NCBI GenBank assembly: GCA_018903055.1
Contig: JAHIPW010000089.1
Location: 1 to 19,664, forward strand
DNA: 19,664 bases
Direction: 5' to 3'
Origin: DRGV01 sp018903055 [NCBI: bacterium]
Lineage (GTDB): Bacteria > UBP18 > UBA7526
A program made the position numbers and the translations under genes. Shown one piece after another: positions 1 to 7,284 of the stretch (its first letter is position 1; every line of letters starts with the position of its first letter). The notes below the pieces were generated by a model that saw only the letters and a program-made list of their open reading frames with translations, was not told the DNA's origin and searched no databases.

Positions 1-69
1 ATAAATAATCCATTTGGAGTCGGTATCAAAACTATTAGAAAAATTACAGAACGATATTTGAGAGTCTAA
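1..69 (+). CDS. C-terminal end of an unidentified protein (partial)
   Basis: Frame 1 is open from the window edge to a TAA at 67-69 and encodes 22 residues that read like a real protein C-terminus: NPFGVGIKTIRKITERYLRV, a glycine turn followed by an amphipathic basic helix. The sequence after the stop changes to iterated intergenic words, as at the other gene ends here. The NPFG-x-G start loosely resembles the NPYGDGKASERI tail of UDP-GlcNAc 2-epimerases, but 22 residues are too few to assign a family. The gene begins outside the window. Confidence 0.4.
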   Translation: MNNPFGVGIKTIRKITERYLRV

Positions 70-87
70 CGGGGTTTAAGGGTATAG

Positions 88-215
88 AAACTCGTATCGA
101 GGCTTGAATCTGCCTGTCTGTCGGCAGACAGGGAAGCTCGAGGCTGGATTGTGCTAAAGAAATGAAAGAGAATCGAGTATCGAGCCTCCATACCGAGCAT
201 CGTTACGAGCATCAA
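88..215. repeat. Iterated TCGAG words with a short perfect hairpin
   Basis: This spacer between the partial gene and the first complete gene holds repeated variants of ATCGAG, CTCGTATCGAGGC and CCGAGCATCG. Copies at 137-150 and 170-183 are roughly inverted relative to each other. Inside it is a perfect hairpin, CCTGTCTG (113-120), loop TCGG, CAGACAGG (125-132). There is no T-run after the hairpin, so it does not look like a classical terminator. Related ATCGAG/CTCGATC words recur at 2363-2460. No ORF of interest is present. Confidence 0.6.
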
Positions 216-287
216 CAACGACAAACTTTTATTAATGATAAACAGCAGATTTGCAAAAGTTGAGTTAGTTATTAGTGGGGGGTAAGG

Positions 288-494
288 ATGGAAAGAGATA
301 CTAAAAAAACTTTAATTGTTTTTGGACTGGGCCTCTTGATCGCTGCTTCAGGATTTCTCTATCTCTGGAGAGGCTCCCTCACTGCTGCCCCCATCCTGAT
401 CATTGGTGGCTATTTAGTCATGATCATTTCTCTTATTCCTTTTAAGGGGGGAAAAAGTAATGAAAAAATATCTGGAGGAAAAGAATTAAAATGA
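288..494 (+). CDS. Small two-TM membrane protein
   Basis: The 68-residue protein has two hydrophobic segments (about residues 8-27 and 33-52) separated by a short WRGS turn, and a polar, lysine-rich tail. It should sit in the inner membrane as a helical hairpin. I recognise no family. The ATG follows a strong purine-rich ribosome site (GGGGGGTAAGG) at close spacing, which supports the start. Its stop overlaps by 4 bases (ATGA) the first possible start of the next gene at 491, but the more likely start of that gene is 626, leaving a 131-base gap. It is real by RBS and composition; its role is unknown. Confidence 0.6.
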   Translation: MERDTKKTLIVFGLGLLIAASGFLYLWRGSLTAAPILIIGGYLVMIISLIPFKGGKSNEKISGGKELK

Positions 495-512
495 AAAAGG
501 AACCACCCGTTC

Positions 513-625
513 AGGACTCCGAATGGAGTCCTTTCAGGGTTCCAGAGGAGCGGATTAAACAGATTAAACAGATTTTCAAAGAAAATATTAATCTATGGAA
601 TCTGCCCCGAAGGGATCCCGTTGGG
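513..625. repeat. Intergenic-type repeat block within the 5' end of the TPR reading frame
   Basis: The segment contains a perfect hairpin, AGGACTCC (513-520), loop GAAT, GGAGTCCT (525-532); its core ACTCCGAATGGAGT is identical to the one at the mlaF RBS (18875-18888). Then come iterated CGGATTAAACAGATTAAACAG words answered by AATCTATGGAATCTG, as in the other spacers. At the end ATCCC (615-619) can pair with GGGAT (623-627) across the ATG at 626. It stays open in the frame of the TPR gene but looks like leader sequence. Confidence 0.6.
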
Positions 626-2362
626 ATGAAATCTGTGGTTATTATATTGCTTCTTATTTCTTGGTTATTTTATTTTCCTGTAGATAGCTTCTCATTTGAG
701 ATTGAAGAGAAACCATTTACGCCTCCCAAGGAAGAGAAAAGAATCATCCATCCTTTAAGCTATTCCCATTATAGCCTGGGGGTCATCTATGATGAGGAGG
801 GTGATTTCAAGAAGGCCATCAAACAGTATGAGAGGGCTTTAAGGTATGCGCCGGATTCCAGTACCATCCTTACTGCTTTAGGGAAGGATTACCTCAGATT
901 AGGAAAGTTCAAAGAAGCTAAAGAGCTCTTTCGTCAATCCTTATGGACTGATCCCCTTCCCTTCCAGACCCACTTCTTGTTAGGAACCCTATATATCGAG
1001 AAAGGAGAGATAGGGAAAGCAAGGGAATGTTATGAGAGGGCGATAGATCTGGAGCCAGATTATACCGAGGCTCACTTCATTTTGGGGAATCTTTATGCCC
1101 GAAAAGGAGACTTTGAGAGAGCCATAGACTCCTATGAGGAGGTCAGGAGGCTGGAACCGGATTATACAAGTGCCTACTTAAACCTGGCCCTTCTCTATAG
1201 TGGAAAGGGGGAATTCGATAAAGCCATTCATTCTTATAAGAAAATCTTAGAGTTCAATCCAGAATACCTTCCGGCCAACTTAAGCTTGGGCTTCTTATAT
1301 GAATTGAAGGATGAGACGGAGAAAGCAAAGGAGGAATATGCCCAGGTATTGACGAAGGATCCCAAGAATATTACTGCCCGAAACCGCCTGGCCCAGATCT
1401 ACTGCAACCAGAATAAGCTAAAAGAGGCTATTTCCCAGTATGAGAAGATCTTAGAGATAAATCCCGGAGAGATAAGCGTGGCTAAGAGATTGGCCCTAAT
1501 CTACTACTATCAGGGAGAGGTAGATAAGGCCATAGAAGGTTTCCAGAAAGTCCTGAAAATAGCACCAGAGGATGTGAGGGCTCACTACTATCTGGGAGTT
1601 CTATTTGAGGAGAAGAAGGATTACCAGAGAGCAAGAGAGGAATTTAAGAAAGTTATCGATTTAAAGGAAGACTTCTTAGAGGCCTATCTTCACTTAGGTT
1701 ATATCTATAGCGAGACGGGAAAGGAGAGAAAGGCAGTCAGAATCTTCAAGAAGACCACCGAACTGAGGCCAGAGAATGCCCAGGTCTGGTTCTTCCTCGG
1801 CCTGGCCTATCAGGGAATAGAAAATTATGAAAAAGCAATTATCTCTTTCCAGAAGTCCCTCTCCTTGAATCCAGAGGATGGAGCAGTCCACTTCAACCTG
1901 GGAGTATCCTATGATAAAAAGGAAGAGTTTGAGAGGGCAGTAGATAGTTTCCGAAAGGCAATAGAATTAGATCCCAAATTAGCCAATGCCTATAACTACT
2001 TAGGTTATCTCTACATTGAGAGGGGAATAAACCTCGAGGAATCCATGGAATTGGTGGAAAAGGCCTTGAAGATCGAGCCAGAGAATGGGTATTTCCTGGA
2101 TAGCCTGGCCTGGGGTTACTATCAAAAAGGGGATTATGAGAAGGCCTTAGAACTCTTAGAGAAGGCCATGGGTTTTGTCTCTGACGATCCCGTCATCTTC
2201 GACCATCTTGGTGATGCTTATCAGAAGAAGAATCTATTGGAGAAGGCCCTTCATTCCTGGGAGAAGTCTTATAATCTCAATAAGGACAAGAAGGTTAAGA
2301 AGAAGATAAAGAGAGTAAGGAAAGAATTAGAGAGAAAAAGGGAAGTAAAGGAAGGAGAATAA
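626..2362 (+). CDS. Exported protein with about 15 tetratricopeptide repeats
   Basis: From ATG 626 the protein is 578 residues. It begins with MKSVVIILLLISWLFYFP, a lysine plus a hydrophobic core typical of a signal peptide or membrane anchor. It then has about 15 back-to-back 34-residue TPRs of consensus (A/H)xxxLGxxYxxKGxxxxAIxxYxxxLxxxP, and ends in a highly charged Lys/Glu/Arg helix. It is likely a periplasmic or envelope-anchored scaffold; its partners are unknown. The frame is open upstream to ATG 491, which would add 45 residues, but that stretch is repeat-like and would bury the signal peptide, so I prefer 626. TPR proteins beside ispE are familiar in other diderms. No enzymatic domain is visible. 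Confidence 0.85.
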   Translation: MKSVVIILLLISWLFYFPVDSFSFEIEEKPFTPPKEEKRIIHPLSYSHYSLGVIYDEEGDFKKAIKQYERALRYAPDSSTILTALGKDYLRLGKFKEAKELFRQSLWTDPLPFQTHFLLGTLYIEKGEIGKARECYERAIDLEPDYTEAHFILGNLYARKGDFERAIDSYEEVRRLEPDYTSAYLNLALLYSGKGEFDKAIHSYKKILEFNPEYLPANLSLGFLYELKDETEKAKEEYAQVLTKDPKNITARNRLAQIYCNQNKLKEAISQYEKILEINPGEISVAKRLALIYYYQGEVDKAIEGFQKVLKIAPEDVRAHYYLGVLFEEKKDYQRAREEFKKVIDLKEDFLEAYLHLGYIYSETGKERKAVRIFKKTTELRPENAQVWFFLGLAYQGIENYEKAIISFQKSLSLNPEDGAVHFNLGVSYDKKEEFERAVDSFRKAIELDPKLANAYNYLGYLYIERGINLEESMELVEKALKIEPENGYFLDSLAWGYYQKGDYEKALELLEKAMGFVSDDPVIFDHLGDAYQKKNLLEKALHSWEKSYNLNKDKKVKKKIKRVRKELERKREVKEGE

Positions 2363-2478
2363 GCTATCGAGATACCAAGCTATTCCCTCGATCCTGAGGA
2401 TCTCGGGATCCGAAGGGCAAGAATACAAAAACTTGATTGCTCGATCGCTTGACAGCTAAGTTCAATCATCAAAGCAGA
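2363..2478. repeat. Spacer with GATCC/GGATC hairpins and CTCGATC words
   Basis: This gap between the TPR gene and ispE contains GATCC-TGA-GGATC (2390-2402) and the competing GGATC-TCGG-GATCC (2398-2411), flanked by CCCTCG and CGAAGGG, then CTCGATCGCTTGACAGC. It belongs to the same word family as 88-215. There is no U-tract, so this is not a standard terminator. Confidence 0.5.
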
Positions 2479-3342
2479 ATGAAAAAACTTTTTTTAAAAT
2501 CGCCAGCCAAGGTAAATCTTTTCTTGGAGGTCCTGGGAAAGAGAGAAGACGGCTACCATAACGTAGAAACCGTTTTAGAAACAGTAGACCTCTTCGATGT
2601 TATCAGCCTAAAGGAGTTGAAAGAAGGGATAGAAATTAAAAGTAACCTTCCCGAATTGCCTTTAGGGAAAGAAAACCTGGCCTACCAGGCAGCTTTTCTC
2701 TTAAAAAAGAGATTGGGACTAAAGAAAGGAATCCAGCTCACAATTAATAAGAGAATCCCCCTGGCCAGTGGCCTGGGAGGGGGCTCTAGTAATGGGGCGA
2801 GCGTTCTTCTGGGATTGAATAAATTATGGGATCTAGACCTAAGTTATGAAAAATTACTCGGCCTTGCTCGCGAGATAGGGGCAGATGTTCCTTTCTTTTT
2901 AAGGAAAGGAAGGGCATTGGGTAGGGGGAGAGGAGATGAACTTTGGCCCCTTCCTCAAAGCCCGACTCTTTACTTTGTTCTCATCTTTCCTGGTTTTGAG
3001 ATCTCTGCGGAGTGGGCCTACAAGAACCTGAAGGGGAACTTGACAAAAGAGAGACAAAGTATTAAAATGATTTTGTCTGCCCTGAAATCTGGCAAGATAG
3101 AGAAAATAGGTAATAGCTTATATAATAGGTTAGAAGAAGCAGTCATTCCCAGGCATCCCTTGATCGCCAGGATAAAGGAGAGGCTTCTGGAATTGGGTGC
3201 TTGTGGAGCTTTAATGAGTGGCTCTGGCTCCTCAGTCTTCGGTCTGGTAGAAGACGGTAAAAGAGCAAAAAAGATTTATAATAAGATAAAGAAGGATTTT
3301 AAAAAAATCTTTCTTTTGAAATCTTTTAAACAGCTTGCATAA
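2479..3342 (+). CDS. ispE: 4-diphosphocytidyl-2-C-methyl-D-erythritol kinase
   Basis: IspE is a cytoplasmic GHMP kinase that phosphorylates CDP-methylerythritol with ATP in the non-mevalonate (MEP) isoprenoid pathway. From ATG 2479 the protein is 287 residues, normal for the family. Motif 1 SPAKVNLFLEV (Lys11) and DGYH lie at the N-terminus. The ATP-binding loop PLASGLGGGSSNGA is at about 94-107, the catalytic Asp136 is in GADVPFF, and motif 3 GALMSGSGSSVFGL is at 243-256. A TTG at 2437 would add 14 residues before the family start and lies in repeat-like sequence, so I rejected it. The gap to spoVG is 19 bases, so the two are probably cotranscribed, as in Bacillus. Confidence 0.95.
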   Translation: MKKLFLKSPAKVNLFLEVLGKREDGYHNVETVLETVDLFDVISLKELKEGIEIKSNLPELPLGKENLAYQAAFLLKKRLGLKKGIQLTINKRIPLASGLGGGSSNGASVLLGLNKLWDLDLSYEKLLGLAREIGADVPFFLRKGRALGRGRGDELWPLPQSPTLYFVLIFPGFEISAEWAYKNLKGNLTKERQSIKMILSALKSGKIEKIGNSLYNRLEEAVIPRHPLIARIKERLLELGACGALMSGSGSSVFGLVEDGKRAKKIYNKIKKDFKKIFLLKSFKQLA

Positions 3343-3361
3343 GAAAGGTGGTGAGCAGTAG

Positions 3362-3742
3362 ATGGAAATCACGGAAATACGCATCAGACTCAGGGATGAG
3401 GAGAAGTTGAAGGCCTTTGCTTCCATCGTTTTCGATGGTTGCTTCGTGGTGAGAGGTCTGAAGGTGATCAATGGCATAAGGGGACTTTTTGTCTCTATGC
3501 CCTCTCGCAGGCTACCAGATGGAAGCTTCAAGGATATCGCCCATCCTCTGAACAACGAGACTCGGAGGATGATTGAAGAGAAGGTCATCGGAAAGTACCA
3601 AGAAGAGCTCGCCTCTCAGGGAGCAGTTCCAGAGGCAGTGGTTCCGGAAGAGCCCAAGGTCTACGAGGAGACCCCTGAAGTGAGAGAGGGGGTAGAAGGA
3701 ATTACTCCTGAGGAACCCAAGAAGCCCGAAGAGAAGGAGTAA
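3362..3742 (+). CDS. spoVG: SpoVG family nucleic-acid-binding regulator with a long acidic tail
   Basis: Residues 1-85 match SpoVG: MEITEIRIRL, the DEEKLKAFASIVFDGCFVVRGLKVI strand-helix core, GLFVSMPSRRLPDGSFKDIAHPLN, and a C-terminal helix ending near GKYQEEL. SpoVG proteins bind DNA and RNA and act as site-specific regulators in Firmicutes and spirochetes. The protein has 126 residues, about 30-40 more than usual; the extra part is a Pro/Glu-rich tail with almost no hydrophobic content, likely disordered. The start is supported by AAGGTGGTGA upstream. It lies in the ispE-spoVG-glmU-prs-ctc-pth order known from Bacillus. I see nothing sporulation-related here, so the name reflects family only. 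Confidence 0.9.
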   Translation: MEITEIRIRLRDEEKLKAFASIVFDGCFVVRGLKVINGIRGLFVSMPSRRLPDGSFKDIAHPLNNETRRMIEEKVIGKYQEELASQGAVPEAVVPEEPKVYEETPEVREGVEGITPEEPKKPEEKE

Positions 3743-3771
3743 AAAGATTTCTAAAAGAGTCAGAAATCTTT
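3743..3771 (+). promoter_or_regulatory. Perfect 10-bp hairpin between spoVG and tRNA-Gln
   Basis: AAAGATTTCT (3743-3752) pairs perfectly with AGAAATCTTT (3762-3771) across a 9-base loop, starting at the base right after the spoVG stop and ending 6 bases before the tRNA. It is AT-rich and followed by TAAGAG, not a T-run, so a strong intrinsic terminator is unlikely. A processing site that releases the tRNA from a spoVG transcript is a reasonable inference. Confidence 0.55.
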
Positions 3772-3777
3772 AAGAGT

Positions 3778-3848
3778 TGCCGGGTGGTCTAATGGTAGGA
3801 CACGGGCCTTTGGAGCCCGGTGTGGTGGTTCGATCCCATCCCCGGCAG
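3778..3848 (+). tRNA. tRNA-Gln (anticodon UUG)
   Basis: A complete cloverleaf can be drawn. The acceptor stem is TGCCGGG (3778-3784) with CCCGGCA (3841-3847) and discriminator G3848. The D stem is GTCT/GGAC with loop AATGGTA. The anticodon stem CGGGC/GCCCG has loop CTTTGGA, so the anticodon is TTG at 3810-3812, which reads CAA (Gln). The T stem GGTGG/CCATC has loop TTCGATC. CCA is not encoded (GCT follows), so the CCA-adding enzyme is needed. It sits in the spacer between spoVG and glmU, same strand; tRNA-Gln near prs-rplY-pth is known from Deltaproteobacteria. Confidence 0.97.
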
Positions 3849-3851
3849 CTA

Positions 3852-3955
3852 AACGCAGATTGCCGCAGATAACAACGCAGATGACCGCAGATAATAATCA
3901 GCGGCAATCAGCGTCTGAATACCCACGCAGTAAGCAATACAAAAGAATCTGCGTT
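3852..3955 (+). repeat. GCAGAT-word palindrome in the glmU leader with alternative pairings
   Basis: After the tRNA come two near-identical units (AACGCAGATTGCCGCAGATA and AACGCAGATGACCGCAGATA), then inverted words. AACGCAGATTGCCGC (3852-3866) can pair with GCGGCAATCAGCGTC (3901-3915, nearly perfect). Alternatively AACGCAGATT (3852-3861) pairs perfectly with AATCTGCGTT (3946-3955). The latter lies directly before the GAGGAG ribosome site of glmU. The two pairings exclude each other. Confidence 0.6.
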
Positions 3956-3967
3956 GAGGAGTAAGAG

Positions 3968-5341
3968 ATGAAAGATATGGTAGCCATTATCCTGGCAGCA
4001 GGTGAAGGGACTCGGATGAAGTCCGGATTGCCCAAGGTCTTGCACCAGGTCTGTGGCAAGCCCATGATAGAGTATGTCATCGATAGATTAGAAGAGCTGA
4101 ACATAGACAAGAAGATAGTCATCATTGGATATAAAGGAAACCTGGTTAAGGAGACCCTGGGTAAAAAGGTAGATTACATCTGGCAGAAGGAGCAACTGGG
4201 CACCGGCCATGCCTTGGCGCAGTGTAGAGAAATCCTCGCTAAATTTAAAGGGGACCTTCTGGTTCTGAGCGGAGATACTCCTCTCTTGACTACCCAGACC
4301 TTGAAGAGATTGATTGAGGTCCAAAGAGAGAAGAATGCCTTAGCTACTATTCTTACTGCTATTTTAAAGCCTCCTACAGGATATGGGAGGGTCGTCAGGC
4401 ATGGGGATGGAACTATCCGTAAGATAGTGGAGGAAGAGGACGCCACAATAATTGAGCTGGCTAATGAGGAAGTTAATGCCGGGACTTATTGTTTTAAAAA
4501 GGAAGCTATCTTCCAGGCCTTAGAGAAGATAAGGCCGGAAAATGTTCAGGAGGAATATTACCTAACAGATGCCATTGAGGTTTTGACCAGGAAGGGCCAT
4601 AGGGTAGAGGCTTGCACTACAGATGAGGCAGATGAGATCATTGGGATTAACTCCCGCAAGGATCTATCCCTGGCCACTAAGATTATGAGGGAGCATATCT
4701 TAGATAGGCTCATGCTTAATGGGGTGACCATTATCGATCCTCTGACTACCACCATTGATCGGGAAGTGGAGATTGGTCGGGATACCATCATCTATCCCTT
4801 CACCATAGTTGAAGGAAAGACGAAGATCGGCCAGGATTGTATCATCGGCCCTGCGGTTCAGATAAAGGATAGTAAGATAGCCCACAAAGTAGAGATTAAG
4901 AACTCAAGTGTCCAGAATAGTATCATAGAATCAGAGGCTAGGATCGGTCCCTATGCCCACCTGAGGCCGGAGAGTAGAATCGGGAAGAAAGCCAAGATCG
5001 GGAACTTTGTAGAGATAAAGAAGTCCACTATTGGAAAAGAATCCAAGGTGTCTCATATGTCCTATATCGGGGATGCTACCCTGGGAGAAAATATCAATAT
5101 TGGGGCGGGAACCATCACCTGTAACTACGATGGCTTTAAAAAGTACCCCACATATATTGAGGATAAAGTATTCGTGGGAAGCAATACCAACTTTATTGCT
5201 CCAGTTAAAATTGGAAAGGGAGCGGTGATTGGAGCCGGCTCCACCATTACCGAAGATGTTCCTCCCTATGCCTTAGCCATTGCTCGGGGAAGACAGCGGA
5301 ATATAAAAGGCTGGGCAAAGAAAAAAACACAGAGAAAGTGA
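3968..5341 (+). CDS. glmU: Bifunctional UDP-N-acetylglucosamine pyrophosphorylase / glucosamine-1-phosphate N-acetyltransferase
   Basis: GlmU makes UDP-GlcNAc, the precursor of peptidoglycan and lipid A, from glucosamine-1-phosphate, acetyl-CoA and UTP in the cytoplasm. The 457 residues equal the normal length. The N-terminal nucleotidyltransferase shows LAAGEGTRMKS (9-19), QLGTGHA (76-82), LSGDTPLL (about 100-107) and EEYYLTD (about 195-201). The C-terminal half is a left-handed beta-helix of hexapeptide repeats. Acetyltransferase residues fall at the same numbers as in E. coli: Arg333, His363, Tyr366, Asn377 and Asn386. ATG 3968 follows GAGGAGTAAG. Its stop codon lies at the start of a GCAGG/GTGAG repeat that fills the next spacer. 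Confidence 0.97.
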   Translation: MKDMVAIILAAGEGTRMKSGLPKVLHQVCGKPMIEYVIDRLEELNIDKKIVIIGYKGNLVKETLGKKVDYIWQKEQLGTGHALAQCREILAKFKGDLLVLSGDTPLLTTQTLKRLIEVQREKNALATILTAILKPPTGYGRVVRHGDGTIRKIVEEEDATIIELANEEVNAGTYCFKKEAIFQALEKIRPENVQEEYYLTDAIEVLTRKGHRVEACTTDEADEIIGINSRKDLSLATKIMREHILDRLMLNGVTIIDPLTTTIDREVEIGRDTIIYPFTIVEGKTKIGQDCIIGPAVQIKDSKIAHKVEIKNSSVQNSIIESEARIGPYAHLRPESRIGKKAKIGNFVEIKKSTIGKESKVSHMSYIGDATLGENINIGAGTITCNYDGFKKYPTYIEDKVFVGSNTNFIAPVKIGKGAVIGAGSTITEDVPPYALAIARGRQRNIKGWAKKKTQRK

Positions 5342-5472
5342 GCAGGCGTGCAGGTGGGAAAGTGAGACGGAGAAACGGGGACACGGGGAAACGGAGCGAA
5401 ATCGATAGTCCATAGTCCGTAATTAATAGTCGGTTGTTTTCTCATTTTTACTTTTTACTTGTTAATTGTTAA
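5339..5472. repeat. Iterated spacer between glmU and prs
   Basis: The spacer opens with GTGAGCAGGCGTGCAGGTGG-GAAAGTGAG, a variant of the block at 17917-17945. Short-period words follow: AAACGGGGACACGGGGAAAC, then ATAGTCCATAGTCCG and TAATTAATAGTCGG, then CATTTTTACTTTTTACTTG and TTAATTGTTAATT. No gene, no convincing promoter and no U-tract terminator are visible. Confidence 0.6.
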
Positions 5473-5495
5473 TTCCGACCGAAGGGAGGTAAGGG
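5473..5495 (+). promoter_or_regulatory. prs ribosome-binding region with CCGA...GGGAGG motif
   Basis: TTCCGACCGAAGGGAGG (5473-5489) precedes the prs ATG at 5496. It is one of five or more starts in this window where a CCGA element lies 4-7 bases before the Shine-Dalgarno (compare 8035, 10369, 16757 and 18878). Confidence 0.55.
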
Positions 5496-6425
5496 ATGAA
5501 GAATAAGTTAAAGGTCTTGACAGGAAATGCCAATCCAGAATTAGCAAAGGAGATCTGTAAGTATCTTAAGATTTCTTTAGGCAAGGCAAAGGTGACCCAG
5601 TTTCCGGATGGGGAGATCTATGTCAAGATACTGGAGAATATAAGGGGAAAGGATGTCTTCATCATCCAGCCTACCTGTCCTCCAGTGAATAAGAACCTGA
5701 TGGAGCTTCTCCTTATGATCGATGCTGCCCAGAGGGCGTCTGCGGAGAGGATTACCGCCGTTCTACCTTACTATGGATATGCCCGGCAGGATAGGAAGGT
5801 GGAGCCAAGGGTTTCTATCGCGGCCAAACTGGTGGCCAATCTCATTGCCCGTTCTGGTGCCCATAGGGTGCTCACTATGGACCTCCATGCTGCCCAGATA
5901 CAGTCCTTCTTCGATATCCCGGTAGATCACCTATTCGCTACCCCAACCATCTGCAGATACTTCAAGAAGAAGAAATTCGTTGTCGTTGCTCCCGATGCTG
6001 GTGGGGTAGCCCGGGCGAGGTTCTATGCCAAGAGATTAGGGGTTCCCTTAGCCATTATCGACAAGAGAAGAGATTTAACCGGGAAGACGACAGTGATGAA
6101 TGTCATTGGTGAGGTAAAGGGTAAGAACCTGGTCATTGTCGACGACATCATAGATACCGCCGGGACTTTGATACAGGCGGTGAGAGCCTTGAAAAATAAG
6201 GGGGCAAAGGAGATCTCCGCTGCCTGCACCCATGGGGTCTTCTCTCCTCCGGCAACAAAGATATTGAAAGATAAGATAATTAAGGAAGTAATAATTACCA
6301 ATTCCATTTCTCTGCCTAAGGAAAAGAGGCTCAAGAAAATAAAAGTTCTCTCTGTTGCCCCCCTACTGGGAGAAGCAATAAAGAGGATCTACAAGGGAGA
6401 GTCGGTAAGCTCCTTATTTGATTAG
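5496..6425 (+). CDS. prs: Ribose-phosphate pyrophosphokinase (PRPP synthase, class I)
   Basis: The enzyme transfers pyrophosphate from ATP to ribose-5-phosphate, giving PRPP for nucleotide, His and Trp synthesis. The 309 residues match class I length. Visible motifs are FPDGEIYV near 36-43, YYGYARQDRK (92-101), Asp129-Leu-His131 in TMDLHAAQIQ, APDAGG (165-170), DKRR with Lys190, and the PRPP-binding loop VIVDDIIDTAGT (213-224). The C-terminus NSISLP and KVLSVAPLLGEAI are also typical. The start is fixed by GGGAGGTAAGGG just upstream. It follows glmU as in Bacillus (gcaD-prs-ctc) and is separated from rplY by a GTTAA/TTAAC palindrome, so it may be on the same transcript. Confidence 0.97.
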   Translation: MKNKLKVLTGNANPELAKEICKYLKISLGKAKVTQFPDGEIYVKILENIRGKDVFIIQPTCPPVNKNLMELLLMIDAAQRASAERITAVLPYYGYARQDRKVEPRVSIAAKLVANLIARSGAHRVLTMDLHAAQIQSFFDIPVDHLFATPTICRYFKKKKFVVVAPDAGGVARARFYAKRLGVPLAIIDKRRDLTGKTTVMNVIGEVKGKNLVIVDDIIDTAGTLIQAVRALKNKGAKEISAACTHGVFSPPATKILKDKIIKEVIITNSISLPKEKRLKKIKVLSVAPLLGEAIKRIYKGESVSSLFD

Positions 6426-6439
6426 ACACAGATAGATTT

Positions 6440-6548
6440 GTATAAGTTAATAACGGTTAATAACAGTTAAAAACAGTTAAAATCGGTTACATTAAAGAAG
6501 GCAACTGATGTTAACCGTTGTTAACCGATAGTAACTGATATTAACCGA
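6440..6548. repeat. Long GTTAA/TTAAC quasi-palindrome upstream of rplY
   Basis: The left arm (about 6440-6490) iterates GTTAATAACGGTTAATAAC, CAGTTAAAAACAGTTA and TCGGTTAC. After a short loop (ATTAAAGAAGGCA) the right arm (6504-6548) iterates TGTTAACCGTTGTTAACCG and ACTGATATTAACCG. As RNA it would fold into a hairpin of roughly 45 bases per arm, ending right before the AGAGGTAAAG ribosome site. A 22-base stretch (6504-6525) recurs exactly, inverted, at 12960-12981. Confidence 0.75.
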
Positions 6549-6558
6549 GAGGTAAAGA

Positions 6559-7284
6559 ATGGAGAAAGTAAATTTAGAAGCTAAAATAAGAGAAAAGGTA
6601 GGCAAAGGCTCCTCGGGAAGGCTGAGGAGAACCGGCTATATTCCAGCCGTCCTCTATGGAGAGAAAGAGGAACCTCAACCCCTGATTGTGAATACTAAGG
6701 ACCTGGAGAAGGCCCTCTCTACTGAGGCGGGAGAGAACGTCATTATCTCTCTAAAGGTAGGAGATAGGCCGAGGACAGTCATTGTAAAGGAGCTGCAGAC
6801 CGATCCCGTAAGGGGAGACCTTTTACATGTCGACCTCTGTCAGATATCCCTGAGAGAGAAGTTAAAGGCCGCAGTTCCTATTGAGGTGAGGGGAGAGGCT
6901 CCCGGGGTGAAGGAGGGAGGAATACTCCAGTATAGATTGAGGGAGATAGAGGTGGAGTGTCTTCCCACTGAGATTCCAGAATCTATTCCTGTTGATATTG
7001 GGGGCTTAGGGATCGGAGACTCCTTACATATCAAGGATTTGAAAATAACTGGGGATATTAAGATATTGATGGATAAAGAAGAGACGGTGGTCTCCATCGT
7101 TCCTCCGACAGTAGAAGAGGTTGCTCCACCCACACCAGAGGAGGTGGTGACCGAACCTGAGGTCATCGGAGAGGAGAAAGAGGTACCACCAAAGGAAGTA
7201 GGGGAGGCAAAGGAGGCCAAGCCTCCTGCTAAGGAAGAGAAGAAATCGGAGAAAGCACCAAAGGCAAAAGAAAAGAAGAAATGA
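6559..7284 (+). CDS. rplY: Large subunit ribosomal protein bL25, Ctc form
   Basis: This protein binds 5S rRNA in the 50S subunit. Residues 1-93 form the L25 domain (NLEAKIREKVGKGSSGRLRR, GYIPAVLYG, VIVKELQTDPVRGDLLHVDL). Residues about 100-185 match the second, mainly beta TL5/Ctc domain (PIEVRGEAPGVKEGGILQ, VECLPTEIPESIPVDI). The last ~56 residues are a low-complexity Glu/Pro/Lys tail ending AKEKKK, which makes the 241-residue protein longer than most Ctc proteins. The frame overlaps pth by 4 bases (ATGA), implying translational coupling. The order prs-ctc-pth is the same as in Bacillus. Confidence 0.95.
   Translation: MEKVNLEAKIREKVGKGSSGRLRRTGYIPAVLYGEKEEPQPLIVNTKDLEKALSTEAGENVIISLKVGDRPRTVIVKELQTDPVRGDLLHVDLCQISLREKLKAAVPIEVRGEAPGVKEGGILQYRLREIEVECLPTEIPESIPVDIGGLGIGDSLHIKDLKITGDIKILMDKEETVVSIVPPTVEEVAPPTPEEVVTEPEVIGEEKEVPPKEVGEAKEAKPPAKEEKKSEKAPKAKEKKK

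Noticed and set aside
2437-2478. Upstream TTG start for ispE
   Set aside because: The family begins at the KxxLKSPAKVN segment; the extra 14 codons lie in repeat-like spacer and lack an RBS.
3743-3771. Intrinsic terminator after spoVG
   Set aside because: The stem is perfect but AT-rich and is not followed by a T-run; the tRNA begins 6 bases later.
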